Source of the DNA: Conidiobolus incongruus B7586
Lineage: Eukaryota > Entomophthoromycota > Entomophthoromycetes > Entomophthorales > Conidiobolaceae
NCBI GenBank assembly: GCA_000697335.1
Contig: JNEM01016639.1
Location: 1-18,435, forward strand
Direction: 5' to 3'
DNA length: 18,435 nucleotides
Positions within the stretch are counted from its first letter, which is position 1. Every line of letters starts with the position of its first letter. The notes beneath the pieces are model-generated. The model was not told where the DNA came from. It saw only the letters and a program-made list of their open reading frames with translations, and did not search any database. This document shows positions 1 through 9,126 of the stretch, in pieces. A program made the position numbers and the translations under genes.

Positions 1-1489
1 TTATAAAAAAATAAATAAAAAATTAGTATTTTTGCTAAACTTATTTATTAATCAATATTTAATTATAATTTTTATAAGTAATTAAAAAATTTTCAATAAA
101 AAAATATTAATAAACAAATAATATTAGTTTTTATATTTTCAAAATTTATGTCTTTATTTAAAAACTATTTTTTAATTTAAAAATACCAAAAATATGGAAA
201 ATAGCTATCAACATTTTTGAATATTAATATTCTGTTATTTACTATTTTTATATATTTGCTATATAAAATTATATTTAATTTGGTTTAAAAAATATCAATA
301 TTTTGAATTTGCCTTAATAATAAATATTATAGGAAATCAAAATTATAATATAAAAGTTATTATTCATTTAAATTAAAAAAGCCTTAAAATGACATTAAAG
401 AATATATTAGACCTATTTAGGATTTTATAAAATCTAATAAAATATTATTATATTAATAATGATTGTTATAATTATATATTCAAGTAATATTTTATTTTGG
501 GTAAACTTAAAAAATTAAAAAGAATATAATTTTATATTCTATCATAATAGAAAGAAAACAACAACCTATTATAATAAATATATAATACAAATTATTTATA
601 TGTAAAATATGATATATTAATATTATTATTTATTATATTGAAAATATATCATTCTTATACTTTAGTTGAATTTTTATTCAGCTGAAATTGAATTATTTAT
701 TTGGTTTTCAAAACTAAATTGATAAGATATTCTCTAGGTATATAAAGTAATGAAAACATTTTTTATGTTATTTTGCTATATTATTTTGCTATATTATTTT
801 TTGAAATATACTAGTATTTGCATGATGATATAATAATCTTTTTAAAATATTCATTTATAAAAAAATTTTGATTACTATCATTCTTAATTAAGTTACAATC
901 TAATTATAGATAGAGTATATTGTAATTAATGAATAGAAATTATTAACAATTGTTTCAACAACTTTTATTATATTTATATTTAATGATATGATCAAAATAT
1001 TAACTAATACCTAGGATTATGTATTATATAAATCTAATTTAATTTGTTATAATGGATGCATGGGGTATATGAATAGTCATATTTAAATGCACTAGTCACA
1101 CATTGATCAAACTTATATTGGGAAAATAATGTTAACATTATCATGAATACTGAAATAAACATAATTACTGATAAATTGTGTTAAATATTATTCGATCTGA
1201 TTAAAAATATCAAAATCGTTATATCTTTATATATGTTAATAGCTTTGATTCAGATGTAATAAACATTAAGAAATCCAGAATATTAATTGCTTAAATTAGT
1301 TGATAAACATCTTAGATGAAATCTAATAACCCTTCATAATATCAACGTTTACCAAATCACATTCAATATAATTTGCAACAGTATACTAAATGTTTTGTAC
1401 GAAATTTTTTAATTTCGTCATTTGAATAAATATTTGAAAAATTTTGATATGTATTCAACAAAATTCAAATTGAAATGGACCGATTTTTT
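1..1489. other. A/T-rich intergenic DNA, no gene seen
   Basis: This stretch is almost entirely A/T with short homopolymer runs and stops in all frames. I see no coding segment, tRNA or recognisable transposon. The only structured piece is the 13-bp tandem repeat at 768-800. From about 1380 onward the sequence becomes less monotonous, which fits the start of the promoter region of the gene at 1766. Confidence 0.6.
768..800. repeat. 13-bp tandem repeat, about 2.5 copies
   Basis: The unit TTATTTTGCTATA occurs twice head to tail (768-780 and 781-793) and is followed by a partial third unit. The copies are identical, so the array is recent or maintained. It is a minisatellite-like slippage product with no evident function. 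Confidence 0.8.
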
Positions 1490-1765
1490 TGATTATTAGC
1501 CAATCAAATGGCGCGATGGATTTTTAATGATAATGATGATGAGAAAAACACGAATTTTGGGCCAATTATTACTGTTTAAATGATACCAATCTATTCAACA
1601 ACTTATTCGCAATTTAAAAATTCAATTCAGATTCATTAGAAATTGTTGAATAATATTGACAAATTTAAGAATATTAACTTTTTGTTCTGTAATAAATAAA
1701 AATTAATAATTTCAATAATAAATAATTTATTAATTTCGTTATTCAAATTTTTATAATAATTATTA
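1490..1765 (+). promoter_or_regulatory. Putative promoter/5' UTR with three CCAAT boxes
   Basis: Three CCAAT pentamers on the plus strand (1500-1504, 1562-1566, 1586-1590) lie 180-265 bases before the ATG at 1766. A GC-rich island, ATGGCGCGATGG (1508-1519), stands out in otherwise A/T-rich DNA. CCAAT boxes are bound by the NF-Y/HAP complex in fungi, and GGCGCG resembles E2F/MBF-type cell-cycle sites. The assignment is inferred from position and base composition, and no transcription start can be fixed. Confidence 0.4.
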
Positions 1766-3656
1766 ATGGTTCGTTCAACTAAAGCTAAAAAACAAGAGAC
1801 TGAAACTACTAAAAAGGCTACTATAAATACTACCCCTAAAGATAAAACTACTGTTACAAAGGGAAAAGCTTCTAATGATACTAAGGCCAAAACTCCTAAA
1901 GCTGAATCCAAAATTAATGGCACTAAAGCAACTGCCAAGCGCGTTACTAAATCCTCTACACCTAAATCCAAAGTTACAGCTGAAAATGTAAAGAAATCTA
2001 TTCAGAATAGTGATGTTGCTAAAGCTCCTGGCAAAAAGACTGCGAAAGCCAAAGCAGGCCAGGTCAAACCTAAAGCTGAAACCAAGGCAAAAACTACTAA
2101 GGCTATCAAGGGTCAGTCCAAAGATGACGTCAAGGCTGCTTCAGCTAAAGAAACTTCCAAGAAGGCTACTACAACCACCACTAAAAGAGCTGCCAAAATT
2201 AAAACTGATTCCACAGAAGAAAAATCTGAACCCGAGACTGCTGCCACTAAAGAAGTATCAAAAAAGGCATCCGCTGCTGTTACACCAAAGACCACTAGAG
2301 GTAGAGCCAATTCTGTAAAGAAAGATACCGATTCTAAAGCCGCTCCTGCTAAAGAAACTTCCAAAAAGAAAGCTACAACTTCAGCCAAGAAAGAAACTAA
2401 GTCAAAAGCCGTTCCTACTGAAGCTCCAACCGAATCTAAGGATGAAAAGCCAGCCACAACTCTCAATAAAAGTAAAGCCTCCAAATCTTCTAGTTCTAAA
2501 GGTAAGAAGGAAACTCCTAAAAAATCAACAACTACAAAAGTTAAATCAGCTTCTAAAGATGATGAAGTCAAACCTACTGAAACACAAGCACAATCTACAA
2601 AGAAAGGAAGGGCTAAAAAAGGAACAGCTGAGAAAGTTAGTGATAAGCCCGTTGAAACTCCTGCTCCAACTGCTAAAAGAGGAAGAGCTAAAAAAACTAA
2701 TATTGAAAATCCTAAACAAGAGGAAATTAAGGAAACTTCCAAGGATGACGTAGCCAAAACTGCCGTCAGTGGTAAGCGTGGTAGATCTGCAAAGTCTGAA
2801 GAAAGTCCTGCAAAGAAATCTCGCACTACTCCTCAGAAGAAAAAGAATGATGAAACTACTCCTGCTAAGACTGCTAAATCTGCTCAGAAGAAGACTTCTA
2901 CTCCCAAAAAGAACGTAAAAAATGAGACCCCTACCACTGAAACTACTAAACCATCTCGCAAGAACGCTACTACCAGCTCTGATAAAAATTTCGGTTCTGC
3001 CACTAAGCAGGAAACCACAACTCCTGCTAAAGAAGCTAAGTTAACTGTTAAGAAGTCTGCTGCTACACCAAAAAAGGCCACCAAATCAACTGCCGAAAAG
3101 AAAGCTGCTATTAAAGAAGAAACCACCAAGAAGGCCACATTAGCCAAGGAAAAAACTGCCAAATCTGAATCCGATACACTCCCTGCCATCTCTATCAAAA
3201 ACCACAAAGATGATACAATTGACTTGGGCAAACTCAGCAAGACTACTGGGTTGGTTATTTTTGTTTATCCTAGAGCTAGTACACCTGGTTGTAAGTCAAT
3301 TTACTTTTTTTAAATATCAATTCTTACTCTCAGCTCTATTTTTAGGTACCAAACAAGTTTGCTTCTTCAGAGATAATTTAAAGGAATTTGAAGATCTTGG
3401 ATATCGCGTCTTTGGTCTTAGCAATGACCCTCCCAAGAAGAACAATACATTTGCCACTAAGCAAAACTTAAATTATGACCTTTTATGTGATGAAAAGGAA
3501 GAATTGCTCAAATTTCTCGGAGCTAAAGACGGCGCTAAGACTATTCGTTCTTGTATCGTAATTAAGAAGGGTGGTGAAGTCTTAGATAGGAACATAAAGG
3601 TTGGCCCTGAATTAAGTCTCAACTGGGCTTTAGAATTAGTACGTAAGCATCGTTAA
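1766..3656 (+). CDS. Dot5/PrxQ-type nuclear thiol peroxidase fused to a long histone H1-like basic tail
   Basis: Two exons, 1766-3290 and 3346-3656, join to 611 residues. Residues 1 to about 465 are low-complexity Lys/Ala/Thr/Ser/Pro sequence like a histone H1 C-terminal tail, with TPKK motifs at 250, 379 and 434 and RGR-type degenerate AT hooks near 178, 280, 305 and 338. Residues about 470-611 form a PrxQ/BCP peroxiredoxin. The active site PRASTPGC has P502, T506 and peroxidatic C509, the resolving C514 sits in a C-x4-C arrangement, and R576 is the conserved arginine. The stretch from FVYPRASTPGC to FRDN, and the later LGAK and IRS segments, match yeast Dot5, a nuclear peroxidase linked to telomeric silencing. 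Members of this family normally have about 150-220 residues, so the tail is exceptional. Likely role: reduction of peroxides on chromatin with thiol electrons. The domain call is firm; DNA binding is inferred. M1 is the only methionine, so no internal start exists. Confidence 0.88.
3291..3345 (+). other. Intron (55 nt, phase 1) splitting the peroxidatic Cys codon
   Basis: GTAAGT at the 5' end and TTTAG at the 3' end bound the intron, with a CTTAC-like branch site near 3324. Removing it joins the first T of the Cys509 codon to GT of exon 2 and keeps the peroxiredoxin motif TPGCTKQVC intact. If it were retained, the codon would still read TGT, and translation would end six codons later at a stop inside the intron, giving 515 residues. 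Confidence 0.92.
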
Positions 3657-3868
3657 TCATTCCATTTAGCATATAACCTGTTATTACTTCCATCATCCAT
3701 TTTGGTTGTCTATTTTGATTAATATATATACAGTTCACTCTTAACAATGTCATGAAATAAGATTTACACCTCAAGTTTATTCCTGATGCATTTAGCACAG
3801 TATTGCTATATATAAAGTTCAATTTTTATAATTTATTTTCAAACTTTTCAGTTATTTATTTCTCACTA
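3657..3868 (+). other. 3' UTR and spacer behind the peroxiredoxin gene
   Basis: A moderately A/T-rich stretch between the TAA at 3654-3656 and the transposon remnant at 3869. No coding potential is seen. There is no exact AATAAA close to the stop, and the nearest plus-strand AATAAA (3999-4004) lies inside the transposon remnant, so the gene may use a variant signal such as AATAAG near 3746. Confidence 0.4.
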
Positions 3869-4032
3869 CAGTAAAACTTCATTAATTGAACAGCCAGCTT
3901 TCGACAAAAATTTGAAAAAATTTACTTATTATAATATATTTGATGTGAAAATATATCATATGACCGAAAAATTGTATATACTTAGATTTTGTCAAGATAA
4001 TAAATTGTTTTACATCAATAGGTGTTTTACTG
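3869..4032. mobile_element. Degraded MITE with pogo/Tigger-like terminal inverted repeats
   Basis: The left end CAGTAAAACTTCATTAATTG follows a TA dinucleotide (3867-3868). The right end, read on the minus strand from 4032, begins CAGTAAAACACCTATTGATG. The outer nine bases are identical and similarity continues in patches to a shared GACAAAA about 35-45 bases in. CAGT-initial ends with an A-rich run, a C/T-rich step and an AATTGAAC-like stretch are typical of pogo-family Tc1/mariner elements, which insert at TA. The 164-bp element has no transposase. The right flank is TT rather than TA, so the target duplication is decayed. A 66-codon open frame starting at 3912 lies mostly inside it and is taken as chance. 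Confidence 0.6.
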
Positions 4033-4337
4033 TTTATTTCCTACAAATTCATTTTGATCATGATATTTTTTTCACTTGGCGCCCCAATCTTTTAATCATA
4101 TGGAACAGATGAAGACAAGATTTGTATAAAGATTTCAAATTTCATCATTCATATGATTTTACAGATATATTTTGACAAAAATTTTCATTCAAGCTAATTA
4201 TCATTTTAGTCATTATAATTCATTGGTTAAATTGAATTTATCCAAAAATCTTAATTTTCCAAATTATAAATTTCTTTTCCATCAAATTTGAGATTCATTT
4301 CTTTTTTTATTTTTTATCTCAAATTACAAATTTTATA
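4033..4337 (+). promoter_or_regulatory. Putative promoter/5' UTR of the acetyltransferase gene with an E2F-like site and a CCAAT box
   Basis: CTTGGCGCCCCAAT at 4075-4088 is the only GC-rich word in this spacer. It joins the palindrome TTGGCGCC (4076-4083), an E2F-type core, directly to CCAAT (4084-4088). It lies about 250 bases before the ATG at 4338. The rest is T-rich, with a long T/TC run close to the start codon, as is common in fungal 5' leaders. Function is inferred from motif and position only. Confidence 0.4.
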
Positions 4338-4853
4338 ATGATTTTAATTAGACCAATTGAGCATTCAGATATCGAGCAAGTATCTAATCTGCTAAAGAGA
4401 GGGTTGATGGAGAGGTTTGGTGAAGATGATTTCAACGTTGAGTATTGTGCTGATATCATTCACATCAAGGATTGGTATATTGATCGAGGACACCCATTCT
4501 TCGTAGCCAAACAACATAGCCAAGTCATTGGGTGTATTGCCTTAATTGATTATTCTAAATCTTTCGAAAATCTACCAAGTTTTGAGTCAGAATGGATGGG
4601 TGGTCATGATTTTCCTAAGGAACAGTTATGTAGAATTGTTAGATTGGGAGTACTAAAGCAATTCAGAAAATTGGGCGCTGGGATGAAATTATCGGAGCAT
4701 GCTGTTGAATATGCAAAAGATATATTAAACAAAAAATTAATTTTAACTGAAACCAACTTGGATTGGTATGAGCCACAACGTCTCTATAATACATTAGGAT
4801 TTCAAGAAGTGGTAAGAGATGATGAATGTGTTCATTTTATTAAATTACTCTAA
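4338..4853 (+). CDS. GNAT-family N-acetyltransferase
   Basis: An uninterrupted 171-codon gene. The protein has the GNAT layout: an N-terminal strand and helix (ILIRPIEHSDIEQVSNLL, 2-19), a central strand pair (FFVAKQHSQVIGCIALID, 54-71), motif A with the acetyl-CoA pyrophosphate loop R110-K-L-G-A-G115 after the strand CRIVRLGV, and motif B around LYNTLGFQEV (149-158). Length is typical of a single-domain GNAT. It would transfer acetyl from acetyl-CoA to an amine; the substrate (small molecule, N-terminus or lysine) cannot be told. There is no targeting signal, so it is presumably cytosolic. It has no intron and faces the RasGEF gene tail to tail. The start is the first ATG and places strand 1 exactly at the N-terminus, as usual for the family. 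Confidence 0.85.
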   Translation: MILIRPIEHSDIEQVSNLLKRGLMERFGEDDFNVEYCADIIHIKDWYIDRGHPFFVAKQHSQVIGCIALIDYSKSFENLPSFESEWMGGHDFPKEQLCRIVRLGVLKQFRKLGAGMKLSEHAVEYAKDILNKKLILTETNLDWYEPQRLYNTLGFQEVVRDDECVHFIKLL

Positions 4854-4939
4854 TAAACTATTGTATTTAATAAAATAATTTATTTTTGTAAGAAATTTGA
4901 TAGTATTATAATTTTATATATTAATTTTGGGTTAATATG
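4854..4939. terminator. Shared 3' region of two convergent genes with facing poly(A) signals
   Basis: Only 86 bases separate the stop of the acetyltransferase gene (+) from the stop of the RasGEF gene (-). A plus-strand AATAAA lies at 4869-4874 and a minus-strand AATAAA (TTTATT on the plus strand) at 4879-4884. Each strand therefore has a canonical signal just after its stop, and the two 3' ends should overlap or nearly so. Confidence 0.6.
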
Positions 4940-7900
4940 CTATTCACATAATCCGGATAACCAATCCATTTCTTCGTTGCTGTATGCCCTTAGAAATAGT
5001 AGCTTGGGATACAATTCAACATTCGGGGAGTAGGGGTACAAGTTACTTAAATTTTTAAATGTTAATACTTGCCTGATTACCTTGGCTTGCAGTCGTAATT
5101 TATGGATATTAATAGCCACGCTATTGGATGTTAGCTTAGGTTGATTAGTCGAATTTTTACAAGATGCATTTTCCTCAACTTTTTGATAAGAGCTCAACTC
5201 TGCAATATAAACTAAATCAGAAAGATAAAGGCCTAGAAATGGGATTGATCCTTTAAAGGGGATTGACTCATCTGATGAAGATGATTTATCATAGTTAAAT
5301 ACTTTAGGATTGGTATTGTACTTTGGAAGTATATTGGCCAGAGGATTGCTAGGTTGCGGAGGGGGCGATGCTGAATTGGTATTTTCTAGCCAGCTTTTAC
5401 TAACCTTCCATCCTACAACTTCCTCTTTTTGTCTCATTTTTGCACGCAACTTCTTCCAATTATTTAGGGGAGATGAATATTGTTTCAAATCAATTAGGAT
5501 TTGACGTTCTGTTTCCCCTACTCTGCACCATGTAGATAAAAGTCGAGTCACGCATTGAAGCTCCAATCCCAATAAAATCTGAAGAAGGCTTGAATAATTT
5601 TCTAATTCTAAGCAGCATTTAGCTATTCTTATAAATTTTTCTATCACTTTGGATCGATCTTCAGGCGTGGGGGTGGAAATAATCTCTGTTGCCACCCATT
5701 GACATCCAAGATTGAATCTTTCTATTATACGTACAACAGGGCCTCCGTGACTATCCATTTGATTCCCCTCAGGGGTAATATTGCTTCCAGTTCCTACTTT
5801 TGCAGGTTTTTGCTTAGCCCATTGTGCGAGATGATACCAATTGACTCGCTTAAGAAGCCTTCTCTCCACAAGGCATAGTTGCTGTACAATATCTTCGGGC
5901 TTGTAATCTAAGATAAATGATCTGTAATTTGGATCCTGTCTTCTGGTTACTGGGCTATTCTGACAGAGGTTCGGAAGAGACAAATTAGGTGAAATTTTGA
6001 TAATGTGGTCACTTGAGCTCATTGATTGACTTATAGAATCTTCAGACACATTATATATACTTGGATTAGGATTTAGATTTGCTTTAGAAGATTTACGCGA
6101 TAATGTCTTGAAAAATTTCGCCACTTTTTTGGTAATTTTTATAGCTGAATGTTTTGGTTTATCGGGATTGGAACGGTTCGAGGGTGTGGAGTCAGTTTCG
6201 TAATCCTCATCTTCCAAGTCATCAAATTGGCCACTTCTTCCCATCCAATGTGTTGCTAAGATGGGTTGCGGCCAGTAGGGCGGTTGTGCTGATTTCAGAG
6301 GTGGGATCTCCTTGAATCTTACTTCTTCATAAGAACCACTACCATTTGCGACAGGAATTCGATCTGGTTGGAAACTTTCTACTGAAGCACTCCTAGACCT
6401 GCATCTAGGTGAATGAGTTTTCGAATTAGAAGAACTCAAAGATATAGCTTCTGGTATAAGAGGTTCTGGATCATAAGCAGAAAGTCGAATACTATTCTGG
6501 AACGACTTTTTCATTTGCTCTTGAGTCTCTCCTGAATATCGAATGGCATCAAACTGTGATTTGGGAAACTTTAAAGCTTCAGCAGAAAGTTTGCGAATCG
6601 GAGGAATTGTAAAAGACAATGGCGGGCTTGAGGGGGCCATATTTGACGAAAATAATTTTAGCGAAGAGTATACTTGAGGTAACCTTTGAGTTAAATCTTG
6701 AAAGTTGTTTTTCATTTTAGATATGAATTGATGACTTAAGACAGAAGATTCTTTATCACTCAATGAACTCGATGAGCTTTCAATAGATAATGATTGAAAA
6801 ATCATATTATTTGGCATTGCATCATAGCTCCACACCCGACTTAGTCTACTGCCCTTTTTGAATTTGCTACTTTGATTCTTATTCAATTGAATATCAGAGT
6901 CATCTGTGGTATCATCTTCGTCAGTTGCGCAGAGGTAAGGGCCGGTGAATCTTCTAGAATTTCTCTTATTCAAATGACCATTGGGAAGATTTAATTCGTT
7001 AAAACTCGAAGAATTGCTCAGTCGATTTTGATTCAATTCGTTAATGCAATGTTCGCGTTCATTGTGTAGAGCTTGTCTCAAAGTTTTTACAATTCTAGCG
7101 TCTCGCGGAGATTTTTGGACAGTTGGATGATATCTGATTTGGTTAAAAAATCCGGTGATTGAGAATCTGAGAGCTGGAGAATGTGCAAAATCATAGGTAT
7201 AGTAATGCGTAATCCAGTATCTCATAATCACAAATATTCTTATCCTACCAACTAGTTGGGGTGCTGTATTTCCCTCTAAACACCACAAGAATCTATCAAT
7301 TAACATTTGACCAAATTGAATAGGAGTCCAAACATTTCTATATGTTAAAAATAGATCGACCATGAGTTCTTCATCAAGCTCTGTGGTAAGTACTTCGATT
7401 AATTTTCCAGGTGTTGCCGCTATAACGCTCCTGACACCTTGCTTGTTCGGAGGTCCATATATTAGTTCATTATTAGATGTGGGCTCTAAAATATTTGATG
7501 AAAAATTATCCGGGGGATGGGAAAATTCTTGAGGGGTTGGTAAAGTACTATTAGTTGAAGATAGAGATAAAGAAGATTTATTACTTTGATCCTCTCTATC
7601 TATTGGGTTACTTGATACCGAAGTTTTCGGTTTAGTACTTGATTTGCTCCCTACTTTTATCGTAGAATTTTTTAAATTGTTAAATAGCTTACTCTCTCTT
7701 GGTGAAATAGGATTTGTAAGATTTGTCGATATTTCAGATGAATTGGTGGAAGTGGATAAATTTGATCCATGTGTTTTCAGGAAATTACCTGATAATATCG
7801 TCGATTTGATATTGTTGCTCTGGTTATTTGGAGGATTTCTTGGAGCATCCAGCATTCTTTGGACTGAATAATAATGAAATGAATCAATACTATAATTTAA

Positions 7901-8238
7901 CATATACAAGTATTAGTATTTATTCTTAAAACGATATTTATATTTAATATGAAAGTAATATTTGTGACTGTGAATTAGTGAAGTTATCCAGCTTACCATA
8001 TATTTTGGTCATTAGAAATTACAGATGACTTTCTTCGGTTGTGCTTGGTATTGGAAAGCGACCTAAGTCTAGGAGAAGTTATTCTATCTTGGACACTCAA
8101 GGACCTCCTTAAAGGTCTTGTTTGAATGTGTGATGAGGTGGTTGTTGAATTGGTCATCATACTGGAAGTAGTTGAGTGAGTGTTACATATATTGATACTT
8201 AATTCTCTATGTTCGGGGAATCTCTTGCAATATTCCAT
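4940..8238 (-). CDS. Ras guanine-nucleotide exchange factor with REM and Cdc25-type domains
   Basis: Exons 8238-7997 and 7889-4940 join to 1063 residues, ending in TAG. The REM/RasGEF_N domain spans about 232-355. The catalytic Cdc25 domain spans about 738-1059, with RFNLGCQWVATEII, then the core KFIRIAKCCLELENYSSLL leading into RLLSTW, then IPFLGLYLSDL. The product loads GTP onto a Ras-family GTPase at a membrane, as Cdc25/Bud5-type proteins do. A ~380-residue Ser-rich linker with acidic patches (404-413, 637-648) separates the domains. No SH3 domain is seen, unlike yeast Cdc25. The start at 8238 is the first ATG after an in-frame stop upstream. A Ser/Pro/Asn-rich insert (about 917-960) interrupts the catalytic domain. 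The specific GTPase is unknown. Confidence 0.88.
7890..7996 (-). other. Intron (107 nt) in the RasGEF gene
   Basis: Read on the minus strand, GTAAGC opens the intron after ...CAAAATATATG and TATAG closes it before TATTGATTC. A TACTAAT branch site sits about 25 bases before the acceptor. Phase arithmetic works only for this acceptor: TG from exon 1 plus T gives Cys81, and the frame continues into the long exon. The nearby alternative acceptor TTCAG further downstream breaks the frame. Confidence 0.85.
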
Positions 8239-8640
8239 TAATATTAAGTTAATATGAGGTTTATATTATGCAAAATAAATTTGAGTTAGAGTTTTGTTAT
8301 TAATCAATTATAAAAGACGATATAGTATTGAATAAAATTTAAAATTAATATGATAAAGGGGTTAGTTTCACTTGATATAATTATAATGTAAAAGGGGTCA
8401 GAAGAAATAATTGAATCTTTAAAGAACAGTAAATTATTAAATCATTACAATTGATAGAAAACTTGAAATCGAGGAAATTTATTGTTAATAAGAGATCGTA
8501 GAGTATTTATGTGTTTATTTGATTTATTAAATGCATTTATCTTTGTAAACTGACTTAAAATTAGTTAAATTAATCCCATTCTACCCATTATCACAACAAT
8601 TCAATCTCATTATTTTGATCTTGATTGGATTGGATTGAGT
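8239..8640 (-). promoter_or_regulatory. Putative promoter/5' UTR of the RasGEF gene with tandem CCAAT
   Basis: On the minus strand two CCAAT boxes are directly abutted (8624-8633, reading ATTGGATTGG on the plus strand), about 390 bases upstream of the ATG at 8238. A TATAA-like stretch lies about 30 bases before the ATG. The in-frame stop just upstream of the ATG shows that the coding region does not extend further in this frame. Confidence 0.35.
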
Positions 8641-9126
8641 TCTATCACTAATTTGTTATTAATTTATCACGAGTTCTCTTGTTTTAGAATAACCTTTAAT
8701 AGATAACATTAGTGCTCAGAAATTCATTCTAATCCAACCAACAAAACTGATTTTCTATACACTAATACAACTCCTAATCTTATATAATATCCAAACAAGA
8801 GTCGAGCTTATTCAATTTTAGCAATTCATTGAGCATTTCAATCGTTTCAAATATTCACCATCCCCATTCACTAATCCAAATTCTGATAAATTATACATTT
8901 GTTCAGTTTTTTTGAACACCAGATGATTAAGACAATATTCTGTACGAAATATAATAGTTAATTGAACTCCTCTGAATATTCATCTTGAATCAAATTTTTA
9001 TTTCGATTTGATCATATATTAAAAAACTCAATTTTATTTGCTTTTCTCTAGTTTGTCAAATTATTATCAATACTTATCTTGATATATTTAAGCTTAAATT
9101 ATATAGAATATTTATCCTTTATTTTT
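8641..9126. other. Intergenic, less A/T-monotonous, no gene recognised
   Basis: This stretch has higher sequence complexity and more C on the plus strand than the DNA on either side, but I find no sustained open frame or RNA gene. It runs directly into the dispersed repeat copy that follows and might be an upstream part of the same element. Confidence 0.35.

Noticed and set aside
2113-2826. 237-codon open frame on the minus strand opposite the basic tail
   Set aside because: It is the mirror of a Lys/Ala/Thr-rich coding strand, which leaves the antisense frame free of stops. Its Leu/Val/Ser/Phe composition follows from that and shows no domain.
3210-3345. A separate peroxiredoxin gene starting downstream in another frame at 3210
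   Set aside because: The frame from 3210 runs through the intron and does not encode the active-site strand. The spliced model from 1766 gives an intact Dot5-like active site, and there is no methionine in the correct frame after residue 1.
3912-4112. 66-codon plus-strand open frame
   Set aside because: It overlaps the MITE-like element and runs past its end, has A/T-noise composition and no recognisable motif.
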